From: Stutzerimonas stutzeri
GTDB lineage: Bacteria; Pseudomonadota; Gammaproteobacteria; Pseudomonadales; Pseudomonadaceae
DNA length: 64,000 nucleotides
Direction: 5' to 3'
Assembly: GCF_018138085.1 (NCBI RefSeq)
Contig: NZ_CP073105.1
Span: 3,968,001-4,032,000, forward strand
Shown here: in pieces, positions 20,278-30,450 of the stretch
Layout of the letters: every line of letters starts with the position of its first letter
Numbering within the stretch: the stretch's first letter is position 1
The notes under the pieces: generated by a model
Database searches by the model: none
What the model saw: the letters and a program-made list of their open reading frames with translations, nothing else
What the model was told of the DNA's origin: nothing
Made by a program: the position numbers and the translations under genes

Positions 20278-20306
20278 ATTCTAGAGAAGGCGCGCCAAGC
20301 ACGCAA
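20278..20306 (-). promoter_or_regulatory. Sigma-70 promoter of the rpsF operon
   Basis: Reading the minus strand, TTGCGT (20301-20306) and TAGAAT (20278-20283) are separated by exactly 17 bp. A GC-rich discriminator (GCGCCCC) follows, as expected for a stringently controlled ribosomal promoter. The leader to rpsF would be about 110 nt. Confidence 0.7.
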
Positions 20307-20333
20307 GGCGCATTGGTGAATATTTAACCAGCC

Positions 20334-22499
20334 TCAACTCGCCGAGCCAGCCTGGGCCCGCTCGGCCTGGATTTCTTCGAGCAAGGACCGGACCTGATGG
20401 ATGTCGTAGGGCTTGAGCATGGTGCGCAAGTCCTCCAGCCCTTCATCACGCGCACTGATGGCATAACCGGACGCAATCACCACGCTCATCCCCGCATCGC
20501 GCGTCCTCGCCTGCCGTACCAGCTCGATACCACTCATGCCGGTCAGCCCTACGTCGGTCAACAGCACGTCGAAGCGGCGCTCATCGAGCAGCTCCAACGC
20601 CGCCTCGGCCGACTCGCAGAGACTGACATCATGCCCGAGCTCTTCCATTACCTCGCCGGTGAGCATGCGCAACGTCGGGTCGTCCTCGACGAAGAGAATA
20701 GCCAGGCCATCGGACGGCTCCTGCACCGCGTCGACGGTCAGCGAAGCGGCGCCGGTCGGATATTCGGCGCGCGACTCCCCGACTTCGCCCCGGCCTTCGC
20801 CAACGTTGCTGGGCAAATAAACCCGAACGGTCGTGCCACGACCTTCCTCGCTGTCGAGCACAACGAAACCGCCACTCTGCTTGACGAAGCCGTAAACCAT
20901 GCTCAGCCCCAGACCTGACGCGTTGGCGGCCTGGCGCGTGGTGAAGAACGGTTCGAACACCCGCGACAAAACCTCGGGGCTCATCCCCTCGCCTTCATCG
21001 ACGACGCTCAGCTCCACGAAGGGACCCGCGGCAAGATCCGGCTGCCCAGCAAGATGCTCGGCACCCAGCTCGCGGTTGCGCAGGCGCAGGGACAAAGCCC
21101 CTCCTCCCGCCATCGCGTCACGGGCGTTGACCGCCAGATTGAGGATCGCGGCCTGCAGATTGCCCACGTCAGCGTAAACCGACCAAAGGCCCGGCTGGGT
21201 ATCGACATCGACTTGCACTGCCCGGCCCAGCGCGCCGCTCAGCAACTCGCTCATATCATCGAGCAGTTCGCCCAGGTCTACCGCCTGCGGCTGGAGTGGC
21301 TGACGACTGGCGAAAGCGAGCAACTGGGAGGCCAGGCGAGCCCCTTTTTCCACGCCGCCGACCGCCGAGTCGAGACGCCTTTGCGCCGTCTCGTCGGCGC
21401 CGATATTGCGGCGCAGCAACTGCAGGTTTCCACCGATGATCTGCAGCATATTGTTGAAGTCGTGGGCGATCCCGCCGGTCAGCTTGCCAACCGCCTCGAG
21501 TTTCTGCGACTGCATCAGTGCCGCTTCGGCAATCCGTCGCTCGGATTCGCTACGCGTCAACTCCTGCGTTCGTTCACGGACCAAATCCTCGAGTCGCTCG
21601 CGATGCGCCTGCAGTTCCAGTTGGTTGCGCCGTTGCTCGGTCACATCACTGCCCTGCACGAAAATACCCGAGACCTGCCCGCCACGCTCGAAGATCGGCT
21701 GGAATACGAAATCAACGAAAACCTCTTCGGGCGACGTGTCGGGACGCCGCTGCAGCAGCGCCCGCACTCCTCTTCCGATATAGGGCTCGCCGGATTGGTA
21801 CACCTGGTCGAGCAAACCTACGAACGCCTGCCCCTCAAGCTCTGGCAAGCCATCGAGCACTCGTTTGCCGATCAGCTCGCGATGGCCGGTAAGCTGCTGA
21901 TATGCCTCGTTGACCAGTTCGAAGACATGTTGCGGCCCGCGCAGGAAGCAGACGAAGCCCGGAGCCTGAGCGAACAACTGGCGCAGCTGATTCCCCTCAT
22001 CCTGCATCGATCTGGCGCGAGAGATGATCGAGGCTTCTATCTGCTGCAACGGCTGACCGCCGATCTCCGTCGAGCGCAGAGACGCTTTCAGCGTTTGCAG
22101 CTCGGTGATGTCCACCGTGTGCTGCAAAATGGCGGTCACTTCGCCCCGTTCGTCAAGCACGGGCGTATGCGTAGCGCTCCAGTAGCGATCCTGGTGTGGC
22201 GCGTCGCCTGCGGGACTCACGGCGATCGAATAACGAATGATGGGCAACGTATCGGCAGCCTTGCTGCGCAGCACGCGCGCGAACGACTCCAGCAGCTCGT
22301 CGACGTGGCTTGTTTCCGTCGCCTGCGGATCGGCCGCGAATGCCTCATGGATGCGCTGGCCAACGATATCCTCGAGCGCACGCGACGTCAGCCGCAAGTA
22401 CGCCTCGTTGGCATCCAGAATGACGAGATCTCGATCCAACAGGAGATAGGCGTTCGGAGACGACCTGAACAGTGTCTCGAACGGTGGGCGTTGCAGCAT
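20334..22499 (-). CDS. Hybrid sensor histidine kinase with PAS domains and receiver
   Basis: A 721-residue soluble kinase with no membrane segment. A first PAS domain (about 5-135) and a second PAS domain (about 170-300) precede a coiled-coil linker. The HisKA H-box GKLTGGIAHDFNNMLQ is of the HWE-unlike, HisKA_4-like 'HDFNN' type. The HATPase shows NLAVNARDAM, DEGEGM and ASGLGLSMVYG. A C-terminal receiver carries FVEDD and the phosphoacceptor Asp in LLTDVGLTGMSG. GGAGGTTGT precedes the ATG. It is inserted between rpsF and rlmB, genes I remember as adjacent in P. aeruginosa. The partner regulator and signal are unknown. Confidence 0.9.
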   Translation of the reverse strand: MLQRPPFETLFRSSPNAYLLLDRDLVILDANEAYLRLTSRALEDIVGQRIHEAFAADPQATETSHVDELLESFARVLRSKAADTLPIIRYSIAVSPAGDAPHQDRYWSATHTPVLDERGEVTAILQHTVDITELQTLKASLRSTEIGGQPLQQIEASIISRARSMQDEGNQLRQLFAQAPGFVCFLRGPQHVFELVNEAYQQLTGHRELIGKRVLDGLPELEGQAFVGLLDQVYQSGEPYIGRGVRALLQRRPDTSPEEVFVDFVFQPIFERGGQVSGIFVQGSDVTEQRRNQLELQAHRERLEDLVRERTQELTRSESERRIAEAALMQSQKLEAVGKLTGGIAHDFNNMLQIIGGNLQLLRRNIGADETAQRRLDSAVGGVEKGARLASQLLAFASRQPLQPQAVDLGELLDDMSELLSGALGRAVQVDVDTQPGLWSVYADVGNLQAAILNLAVNARDAMAGGGALSLRLRNRELGAEHLAGQPDLAAGPFVELSVVDEGEGMSPEVLSRVFEPFFTTRQAANASGLGLSMVYGFVKQSGGFVVLDSEEGRGTTVRVYLPSNVGEGRGEVGESRAEYPTGAASLTVDAVQEPSDGLAILFVEDDPTLRMLTGEVMEELGHDVSLCESAEAALELLDERRFDVLLTDVGLTGMSGIELVRQARTRDAGMSVVIASGYAISARDEGLEDLRTMLKPYDIHQVRSLLEEIQAERAQAGSAS

Positions 22500-22691
22500 A
22501 CAACCTCCATGATGCGAGCCGGGAGACGGTCGCGATCAACTGCCAGCGCCCGGTGCAAACCGGGACCAGCCAAACATTTAACCCGAGAGGCCGCCAGTCA
22601 GCCCCGGAACGGACAATTGACCCCGGCGGCGGCTATCCGTTTCGAAACGAACGGCATCAGGACGGGATCGATGCTCCGCCAAGCCACCACC

Positions 22692-23444
22692 TTATTGGCG
22701 GCTCGCCGAGCGACGCTGGCGCAGCGCCTCGAAAAGGCAAACGCCGGTGGCCACCGACACATTGAGACTACTGACGCTGCCGGCCATGGGCAGCCGGACC
22801 AGAAAGTCGCAATGCTCGCGAGTCAGGCGTCGCATGCCCTTGCCCTCCGCGCCCATCACCAAGACGATAGGGCCGCTGAGGTCCTGCGCGTAAATCTCCT
22901 GCTCGGCCTCACCCGCCGTACCGACGATCCACAAACCGCGTTGCTGGAGCTTTTCCAGCGTTCGCGCAAGGTTGGTAACGGCTACCAGCGGGATAACCTC
23001 GGCTGCACCGCAGGCCACCTTGCGCACCGTGGCATTCAGGGTCGCGGACTTATCCTTGGGGATGATGACCGCCAGCGCGCCGGCCGCATCGGCGGTGCGC
23101 AGGCAGGCACCGAGATTGTGCGGATCCGTGACGCCGTCGAGCACGAGCAGTAGCGGCGCGCCCTCGGTCCGGTCCAGCAGCTCCTCGAGCATCGCATCGC
23201 CCCAAACCTGACTGGGGCTCACCTCGGCGACCACGCCCTGATGCACGCCTTCGACCCAGGCATCCATCTCGCGGCGCTCGCACTGGCCAACGCGCACTTT
23301 CGCCTGAGCGGCCAACTGGATCAGCGATTGCGCGCGAGGGTCGTCGCGCCCTTCGGCCAACCAGACCTGCTTGACCCGCTTAGGATGATGACGCAGCAAG
23401 GCCTCCACGGCGTGCACGCCGTAGATCTTCTCCAGATCGCTCAT
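22692..23444 (-). CDS. rlmB: 23S rRNA 2'-O-ribose methyltransferase RlmB (SpoU family)
   Basis: RlmB methylates the ribose of G2251 in 23S rRNA (E. coli numbering). The 250-residue SPOUT protein has an N-terminal substrate-binding domain (IYGVHAVEALL). The knotted catalytic domain contains LVLDGVTDPHNLGACLRTADA, IVLVMGAEGKGMRRL and MAGSVSSLNVSVATGV, the three SpoU motifs. Its ATG overlaps the rnr stop as ATGA, so the two are translationally coupled, the usual rnr-rlmB pair. Confidence 0.96.
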   Translation of the reverse strand: MSDLEKIYGVHAVEALLRHHPKRVKQVWLAEGRDDPRAQSLIQLAAQAKVRVGQCERREMDAWVEGVHQGVVAEVSPSQVWGDAMLEELLDRTEGAPLLLVLDGVTDPHNLGACLRTADAAGALAVIIPKDKSATLNATVRKVACGAAEVIPLVAVTNLARTLEKLQQRGLWIVGTAGEAEQEIYAQDLSGPIVLVMGAEGKGMRRLTREHCDFLVRLPMAGSVSSLNVSVATGVCLFEALRQRRSASRQ

Positions 23445-25972
23445 GACTTGGCCTTACGCTTGCGCGGTGCGCTGCCATCGGGCTTGGCAGACGTCTTGCC
23501 CGACGCCTTGGGCTTTGCCGAACCGCGCTTTGGCTTGCTCTTCGCAGCGCTCCCCTTGGCATCGGCAAGCAAGGCCTTCTTGACCTCGCGACTCTTGCGG
23601 ACTTCGGCGCTGACAGGCTCTTCGGATTTCGCAGAGGAGCCATCTGCACTCTTCTTGCTCCGTCCATCCTTGCGCGGCGCCCGATCACCGGCCGAGTCAC
23701 GTCCGGCGCCAGTGCCCTTGCTACCACCGCTGATCAACTCGAAATCGATCTTGCGCTCATCGAGATCGACCCGCATCACCCGAACCTCGACGCTATCGCC
23801 GAGCCGGAAACTGCGCCCGCTGCGCTCTCCCGAGAGGCGATGGTGGAGCGGATCGAAATGATAGTAATCACCTGGCATCGCGGTGACATGTACCAGCCCT
23901 TCAACGTAGATATCGGTCAGCTCGACGAACAGACCGAACCCGGTTACCGCGGTGATGACACCCGGGAAGCTCTCGCCTACGCGATCTTTCATGAACTCGC
24001 ATTTGAGCCAGTTGACCACGTCACGGGTGGCTTCGTCGGCACGGCGCTCTGTCATCGAGCACTGCTCGCCGAGTTGCTCCAATGCGGCTTCGTCATAAGG
24101 ATAGATGCGCGCCTTGGGCATGCTGGTAGCGCCTGCACGGCGAACATGCGGCGTATCGCGCCTGGAACGGATCACACTACGAATCGCCCGATGGATCAGC
24201 AGGTCCGGATAGCGACGGATCGGCGAGGTGAAGTGTGCGTACGCTTCGTAGTTCAGGCCGAAATGACCGTGGTTGTCCGGGCTGTAGACCGCCTGACTGA
24301 GCGAGCGCAGCATCACGGTCTGAATCACATGGAAATCGGGACGTTCCTGGATACGCTCGAGCAGCGCCTGATAGTCCTTGGGGGTGGGCTCCTCCTTGCC
24401 CTTGTGCAAGGTCAGCCCCAACTCGCCGAGGAAGGCCCGCAGCTTCTCTTGTCGCTCCAACGGGGGGCCGTCATGGACGCGATACAAGCCCGGGATGTCG
24501 TGATCTTGCAGGAAGCGCGCCGTGGCCACGTTGGCGCACAGCATGCATTCCTCGATCAGCTTGTGGGCATCGTTGCGCTCGGTGGGCTTTATCGCCGCGA
24601 TTTTGCGCTCCGCCCCGAAAACGATCCGGGTTTCCTGGGTTTCGAAATCGATCGCGCCGCGGGTGTGACGCGCTTTGAGCAAGACCTTGTACAGCGCATA
24701 CAGCTGTTTGAGGTGCGGCAATACCTCACCGTACTCGCCGATCAGGCGCTTGCCCTCTGCCGACGACGGCTGTTCCAGCATGCTGCTGACCTTGTTGTAG
24801 GTCAGTCGCGCATGGGAGTGAATTACCGCTTCGTAGAACTGGTAGTCGGTCATCTTCCCCGACTTGCTCAGGGTGATTTCACAGACCATCGCCAGACGAT
24901 CGACATGCGGGTTCAGCGAGCAGAGCCCGTTGGACAACTCTTCGGGCAGCATCGGCACCACCCGCTCAGGGAAGTACACGGAGGTGCCACGCACCTCGGC
25001 TTCCTGATCCAGCGGGGAGCCCACCCTCACATAGTGCGACACGTCGGCGATCGCAACGTACAGGCGGAAGCCTCCGGAAAACAGTTTCCAGCCGCTGAGT
25101 TTCTCGCAGTACACGGCGTCATCGAAATCACGCGCATCCTCGCCGTCGATGGTGACGAACGGGAGGTGGCGCAGGTCGACACGCTTTTGCTTGTCCTTTT
25201 CTTCGACTTCCGGCTTGAGCTTGGCCGCTTCGCGTTTCACCGCGTCCGGCCAGACATGCGGGATGTCGAAACTGCGCAGGGCGACGTCGATTTCCATGCC
25301 CGGGGCCATGTAATTACCGATCACCTCGACGACGTCGCCCTGCGGCTGGAAGCGCTGGGTCGGCCAATGAGTGATCTTGATCTCGACGAACTGACCCGGC
25401 TTGGCGTCCATGGAGCGCCCCGGCGTCACCAGGACTTCCTGCTGGATCTTGGGATTGTCGGCCATGACGAAACCGATACCGCTTTCTTCCTGGTAACGGC
25501 CGACGATCGTTTCGTGGGCGCGGCTGATCACTTCGACAATAGCGCCTTCACGGCGACCACGGCGATCGAGCCCGGCGACCCGCGCCAGGCAACGGTCGCC
25601 ATCGAACACCAGGCGCATCTGCGCTGGGCTGAGGAACAGGTCGTCGCTGCCGTCGTCAGGAATCAGAAAACCGAAACCGTCACGATGGCCGCTGATGCGA
25701 CCGCAAACCAGGTCCAGCTTGTCCACCGGGGCATAGGTGCCGCGCCGGGTATAGATCAGCTGACCGTCACGCTCCATCGCGCGCAACCGGCGGCGCAGAG
25801 CCTCAATATCATCTTCGGAGGATAATCCGAACTCTTCCACCAGCTGTTCACGGGCCGCTGGGGAGCCGCGTTCACTCAGATGCTGCAGAATCAGCTCGCG
25901 GCTAGGGATGGGATTTTCGTACTTTTCCGCTTCACGTGCGGCCTCGGGGTCGAGGGATTGCCAATCGGCCAT
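23441..25972 (-). CDS. rnr: Exoribonuclease R
   Basis: RNase R is the processive 3'-5' exonuclease that degrades structured RNA and takes part in trans-translation. The 843-residue protein has an N-terminal winged-helix region and cold-shock/OB domains (GRISGHRDGFGFLIPDDG). The RNB catalytic domain has the metal-binding aspartates in TIDGEDARDFDDAVY. An S1 domain (FPGVITAVTGFGLFVEL) and a long Lys/Ser/Ala-rich basic tail from about residue 730 follow. AAGGTGAC precedes the start. The tail is typical of gammaproteobacterial RNase R. Confidence 0.96.
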   Translation of the reverse strand: MADWQSLDPEAAREAEKYENPIPSRELILQHLSERGSPAAREQLVEEFGLSSEDDIEALRRRLRAMERDGQLIYTRRGTYAPVDKLDLVCGRISGHRDGFGFLIPDDGSDDLFLSPAQMRLVFDGDRCLARVAGLDRRGRREGAIVEVISRAHETIVGRYQEESGIGFVMADNPKIQQEVLVTPGRSMDAKPGQFVEIKITHWPTQRFQPQGDVVEVIGNYMAPGMEIDVALRSFDIPHVWPDAVKREAAKLKPEVEEKDKQKRVDLRHLPFVTIDGEDARDFDDAVYCEKLSGWKLFSGGFRLYVAIADVSHYVRVGSPLDQEAEVRGTSVYFPERVVPMLPEELSNGLCSLNPHVDRLAMVCEITLSKSGKMTDYQFYEAVIHSHARLTYNKVSSMLEQPSSAEGKRLIGEYGEVLPHLKQLYALYKVLLKARHTRGAIDFETQETRIVFGAERKIAAIKPTERNDAHKLIEECMLCANVATARFLQDHDIPGLYRVHDGPPLERQEKLRAFLGELGLTLHKGKEEPTPKDYQALLERIQERPDFHVIQTVMLRSLSQAVYSPDNHGHFGLNYEAYAHFTSPIRRYPDLLIHRAIRSVIRSRRDTPHVRRAGATSMPKARIYPYDEAALEQLGEQCSMTERRADEATRDVVNWLKCEFMKDRVGESFPGVITAVTGFGLFVELTDIYVEGLVHVTAMPGDYYHFDPLHHRLSGERSGRSFRLGDSVEVRVMRVDLDERKIDFELISGGSKGTGAGRDSAGDRAPRKDGRSKKSADGSSAKSEEPVSAEVRKSREVKKALLADAKGSAAKSKPKRGSAKPKASGKTSAKPDGSAPRKRKAKS

Positions 25973-26084
25973 TAAGAGATGTCACCTTTCATTCATGTAT
26001 AGGGGCAGAACGCCCTGTCTCTATTGAAGCGCGAAACGCGTGCCGACGGCAGCTTTCGAGCGAATTATTTTTCCCAGACGGGGC

Positions 26085-26113
26085 TTTACAAGGCATAACC
26101 TCGCCCGTATAGT
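26085..26113 (+). promoter_or_regulatory. Distal sigma-70 promoter of the tRNA-Leu pair
   Basis: TTTACA (26085-26090) and TATAGT (26108-26113) are 17 bp apart, followed by a GC-rich discriminator (TCGCGCCC). This is typical of stable-RNA promoters. It lies 64 bp before the first tRNA. Confidence 0.6.
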
Positions 26114-26138
26114 TCGCGCCCACAATGTCTGGTAGACG

Positions 26139-26166
26139 TTGTAACACGGAAACGGTGAAGTATCAT
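26139..26166 (+). promoter_or_regulatory. Proximal sigma-70 promoter of the tRNA-Leu pair
   Basis: TTGTAA (26139-26144) and TATCAT (26161-26166) have a 16-bp spacer. Transcription would begin about four bases before the mature tRNA. Confidence 0.55.
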
Positions 26167-26176
26167 CGTTTGCAGT

Positions 26177-26263
26177 GCCCAGGTGGCGGAATTGGTAGAC
26201 GCACTAGGTTCAGGTCCTAGCGGTGGCAACACCGTGGAAGTTCGAGTCTTCTCCTGGGCACCA
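26177..26263 (+). tRNA. tRNA-Leu (anticodon CAG), copy 1
   Basis: An 87-nt class II tRNA with encoded CCA. The acceptor arms are GCCCAGG and CCTGGGC. The anticodon stem CTAGG/CCTAG encloses TTCAGGT with anticodon CAG at 26211-26213, so it reads CUG. The T arm is TTCGAGT-type. The long variable arm is closed by GGTGGCAACACC. In Pseudomonas a tRNA-Leu stands at this place beside rnr. Confidence 0.96.
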
Positions 26264-26369
26264 TTTACACCGATGAAATTCCTGGCTTCGCCAAGAGTCT
26301 CATAAATACGAGGTTGTCGGCCTCGACCAGCAATCGACAAAAAAAGTCGATGAGCAATCATCGCAATGT

Positions 26370-26456
26370 GCCCAGGTGGCGGAATTGGTAGACGCACTAG
26401 GTTCAGGTCCTAGCGATGGCAACATCGTGGAAGTTCGAGTCTTCTCCTGGGCACCA
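26370..26456 (+). tRNA. tRNA-Leu (anticodon CAG), copy 2
   Basis: Identical to the first copy except for two bases in the variable arm: GGTGGCAACACC becomes GATGGCAACATC. This swaps a G-C pair for an A-U pair and keeps the helix. The anticodon is at 26404-26406. A 106-bp spacer, which is not duplicated, separates the two copies. Confidence 0.96.
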
Positions 26457-26464
26457 CTCTTCAG

Positions 26465-26493
26465 AAAAAACCGAGCCAATGGCTCGGTTTTTT
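26465..26493 (+). terminator. Intrinsic terminator after the tRNA-Leu pair
   Basis: CCGAGCC-AAT-GGCTCGG hairpin flanked by an A-run on the left and TTTTTT on the right, nine bases after the second tRNA. The flanking A-run means it could also work from the other strand. Confidence 0.9.
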
Positions 26494-26551
26494 CGTTTCT
26501 GTCTTAGCAATTGCCACTGCACTGCTTACAGCCCAGACCGAGCGGAAACGA

Positions 26552-26719
26552 AAAGGCCGCCCGAACAGGCCGCGTGAAAACGTAACGAGCGAAGGTCAAG
26601 CAAGGCAAAAACAGCCGAAAAAGCGCAGTTTACGTGCTGTAAATGAGCATTTTGAGGCTGTTTTTAACGCAGCATGACCGAGCGCAGCAGTTTTCACATG
26701 GTCTGCGAAGGCGGCCTTT
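26552..26719 (-). repeat. Long imperfect palindrome, copy A of an intergenic repeat family
   Basis: A 168-bp, nearly symmetric palindrome just after the end of purA. Outer arms are AAAGGCCGCC (26552-26561) and GGCGGCCTTT (26710-26719). Next come GTGAAAAC (26574-26581) and GTTTTCAC (26690-26697). The inner arms CAAAAACAGCC and GGCTGTTTTT lead to GTTTAC/GTAAA(T) around a five-base loop at 26634-26638. The core 26586-26690, read on the minus strand, aligns with 54943-55046 (about 77 of 105 positions by hand, one gap). It has no coding content. It may also act as a bidirectional terminator for purA. Confidence 0.75.
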
Positions 26720-26732
26720 CACTTGACCCTTA

Positions 26733-28058
<1,326 letters not shown>

Positions 28059-28114
28059 TTACGACCGGCGGAAAAATCTGGAAAAAACGTCTGGCACGCT
28101 CAACACGGCCGGTA

Positions 28115-29302
28115 TTAACGAGGCAGCGGCGTTACGACCCAGGAACCATCCCGCATCAGCAGTTGCCGATCGCAGCCAGCGCTCAGCGCGGCATCGTCCC
28201 GCTGCCCGTCGAGCGCCTGGACCACTCGATCACCCTGCGCACGCAGCCTGCAGATGGCTTGCCAGAGAGCAGGATCGGTAGAGTGCGGCGCCCAGATCCC
28301 CACCCGCGGGGCGACGAGCTCGGCATTGCCGAGACTGACCAAGGTTTTCAGATCCGTCGAAAAGCCCGTCGCCGGGCGCGCTCGTCCGAAGTCAGCGCCA
28401 ATATCGTCATACCGCCCACCCTGGGCAATCGACTGACCGACGCCCGGCACGAACACCGCGAACACTACCCCGGTGTGATAGTGATAACCGCGCAGCTCGC
28501 CCAGATCGAAATACAACGGCAGGTCCGGATACCGCACCGCCAGCTGATCGGCAATACGGACCAGATCATCGAGCGATTCGAGCACCGCAGCAGGCGCACC
28601 AGCGAGCGACGAGCGCGCAGCGTCGAGGGTCTCACGACCGCCGCAGAGCCTGGCCAGCGCACGCAACATGCTCGCCAGCGCCGGTTCGACATCCGCCGTC
28701 AGCCTCGATATCTCGTCCATCGCCTTGCGCTGCAGCGCGTCGAACAGGCGCTGTTCGGCATCCCCGGAAAGCCCCGCCGCGCGCGCCAAGCCACGATAGA
28801 TTCCTACATGCCCCAGATCCATGTGCACAGCGGGCACATCAGCCAAACCGAGGGTTTCAAGCATCAGGCTGATCACCTCCAGGTCGCTGGAGGTGCTGCT
28901 GTCACCATAGAGTTCAGCACCCAACTGGATCGGACTGCGCGACGTCGCGAGGGCTTGCGGCTTGGCATGCAGCACACTGCCGGCATAGCACAGGCGGCTC
29001 GGGCCTTCGCGACGCAAGGTGTGGGCGTCGACACGCGCCACTTGCGGCGTGATGTCGGCACGCAACCCCATCTGCCGACCAGACAGTGGATCGATGACCT
29101 TGAAGGTCTTGAGATCGAGATCCTGCCCCGCCCCGGTGAGCAGTGATTCCAGAAATTCTACATGGGGCGTGATGACCAGCTCATAGCCCCAGCACTGGAA
29201 CAGATCCAGCACACGACGTCGTGCGGTCTCGATACGCGCCGCCTCGGGCGGCAGCACCTCTTCGATGCCATCTGGCAAGAGCCAGCGGTCTACCGTTGCC
29301 AT
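28115..29302 (-). CDS. hisZ: ATP phosphoribosyltransferase regulatory subunit HisZ
   Basis: HisZ is a catalytically inactive histidyl-tRNA synthetase paralogue that activates the short form of HisG in histidine synthesis. The 395-residue product has class II synthetase-like motifs ([54 protein letters not shown]). It lacks the anticodon-binding domain. I chose ATG 29302 because GAGAGGTGA stands just before it; the frame is open back to 29329. The 275 bp upstream to hflC hold two hairpins. I did not find the small DUF2065 gene that I remember at this place in P. aeruginosa. Confidence 0.95.
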   Translation of the reverse strand: MATVDRWLLPDGIEEVLPPEAARIETARRRVLDLFQCWGYELVITPHVEFLESLLTGAGQDLDLKTFKVIDPLSGRQMGLRADITPQVARVDAHTLRREGPSRLCYAGSVLHAKPQALATSRSPIQLGAELYGDSSTSSDLEVISLMLETLGLADVPAVHMDLGHVGIYRGLARAAGLSGDAEQRLFDALQRKAMDEISRLTADVEPALASMLRALARLCGGRETLDAARSSLAGAPAAVLESLDDLVRIADQLAVRYPDLPLYFDLGELRGYHYHTGVVFAVFVPGVGQSIAQGGRYDDIGADFGRARPATGFSTDLKTLVSLGNAELVAPRVGIWAPHSTDPALWQAICRLRAQGDRVVQALDGQRDDAALSAGCDRQLLMRDGSWVVTPLPR

Positions 29303-29483
29303 TTCGCCAATCACCTCTCGATACGGCAAGCCTATTCAAGCAGACGAACACCGGGGTACGGCCTGAGCCGCCCATCGGTCGCGTGCGATGTGTTCGGATC
29401 ACGGCGACAGCGCCATGCCCGCAAGGGCGATCAGCATGGCTGACCATACCCGGCCCCGCCTACTTCCACTGGGGCGCAGACGC

Positions 29484-29507
29484 AAAAAAGCCGGGCTTTT
29501 CCCGGCT
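29484..29507 (-). terminator. Intrinsic terminator after hflC
   Basis: On the minus strand AGCCGGG and CCCGGCT form a stem followed by TTTTTT (complement of 29484-29489). It lies about 70 bp downstream of hflC and would end the long nnrD-to-hflC transcription unit before hisZ. Confidence 0.85.
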
Positions 29508-29537
29508 CGCGGATCATAGCAATGTTTCGCCAACGGG

Positions 29538-29569
29538 TCACCCGGTGGACGGTATCGCCCACCGGGTGA
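29538..29569 (-). terminator. Perfect 11-bp hairpin immediately after hflC
   Basis: TCACCCGGTGG and CCACCGGGTGA enclose a 10-base loop, nine bases past the hflC stop. It has no U-run, so it may protect the 3' end of the mRNA or aid termination at the next hairpin rather than terminate alone. Confidence 0.55.
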
Positions 29570-29577
29570 TCGCCCGA

Positions 29578-30450
29578 TCATTGCGCCGTGGCAGACTCCA
29601 GATAGCGGAAAAAGTCGCTTTTGGGGTCCAGCACCAGCACATCGTCCTTGTTGGCAAAGCTTTCGCGATAAGCCTGCAGGCTGCGATGGAAGGAATAGAA
29701 TTCCCGATCCTGGCCATAGGCCGCGGCGTAGATGGCAGCAGCTTGCGCATCGCCATCACCACGCAGTTCCTCGGCCTCACGGAACGCCTCGGCCAGCAGC
29801 ACGCGACGCTGACGGTCGGCATCGGCGCGAATGCCTTCGGCCAGCTCTTTACCTTTCGCCCGATGCTCACGCGCTTCGCGCTCGCGCTCGGAACTCATCC
29901 GCTCGAACACGCTGCGATTCACCTCACGCGGCAGGTCGATCCCCTTGACGCGGACATCGACCACCTCGATACCGAGCTCCTGTTGTGCCGCCCGATTCAA
30001 GCTATTGGTCACCAACGCCATCAGCTCGTCGCGCTGCCCGGACACCGACTCGTGCAGGGTGCGCTTACCGAACTGATCTCGCAGCGCAGCTTCAAGGCGG
30101 CGCGCGAGACGCTCATCGGCAATCTGCTTTATGCCGGAGGTCGCGGTATAGAAGCGCTCAGCATCGTCCACTCGCCACTTGGCGTAGGAATCGACCATCA
30201 GCGCCTTCTTTTCCAGCGTCAGGAAGCGGGCCGTACTGGTGTCGAGCGTCATGAGACGCGCATCGAATTTGCGCACGCTGTTGACGTAGGGAATCTTCAG
30301 GTGAAGCCCCGGCTTGACGTCCGGCTCGACGATGCGACCGAAGCGCAACAGCACCGCGCGCTCGGTCTGCGAAACGATGTAGAAGCTGTTCCACAACACG
30401 ATCGCCAGCACCACGCCGACAATCAGGGCGGTCAGGGATTTATTGCTCAT
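29578..30450 (-). CDS. hflC: HflC, FtsH-modulating SPFH protein
   Basis: HflC forms with HflK the large periplasm-facing cage that surrounds and regulates the FtsH protease. The 290-residue protein has an N-terminal signal anchor (SLTALIVGVVLAIVLW) and the SPFH/band-7 domain (QTERAVLLRFGRIVEPDVKPGLHLKIP). A coiled-coil region (REREAREHRAKGKELAEGIRAD) follows. Its ATG overlaps the hflK stop as TAATG, so translation is coupled. Confidence 0.96.
   Translation of the reverse strand: MSNKSLTALIVGVVLAIVLWNSFYIVSQTERAVLLRFGRIVEPDVKPGLHLKIPYVNSVRKFDARLMTLDTSTARFLTLEKKALMVDSYAKWRVDDAERFYTATSGIKQIADERLARRLEAALRDQFGKRTLHESVSGQRDELMALVTNSLNRAAQQELGIEVVDVRVKGIDLPREVNRSVFERMSSEREREAREHRAKGKELAEGIRADADRQRRVLLAEAFREAEELRGDGDAQAAAIYAAAYGQDREFYSFHRSLQAYRESFANKDDVLVLDPKSDFFRYLESATAQ

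Noticed and set aside
22638..22649. CGTTTCGAAACG perfect 12-bp palindrome between rlmB and the hybrid kinase
   Set aside because: One isolated short palindrome without a recognised consensus or second copy; not enough to call an operator.
21054..23153. 699-codon plus-strand frame spanning the hybrid kinase and rlmB
   Set aside because: It is antisense to two well-supported genes and crosses the gap between them; composition is that of a mirror frame.
23840..25825. 661-codon open frame on the plus strand opposite rnr
   Set aside because: It lies wholly antisense to rnr, whose protein is conserved over its full length; long antisense frames are common in high-GC DNA and this one has no recognisable domain.
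29303..29480. Small DUF2065 gene expected between hflC and hisZ
   Set aside because: No frame here encodes the family; a short minus-strand stretch ending LIALAGMALSP is too little to call even a relic.
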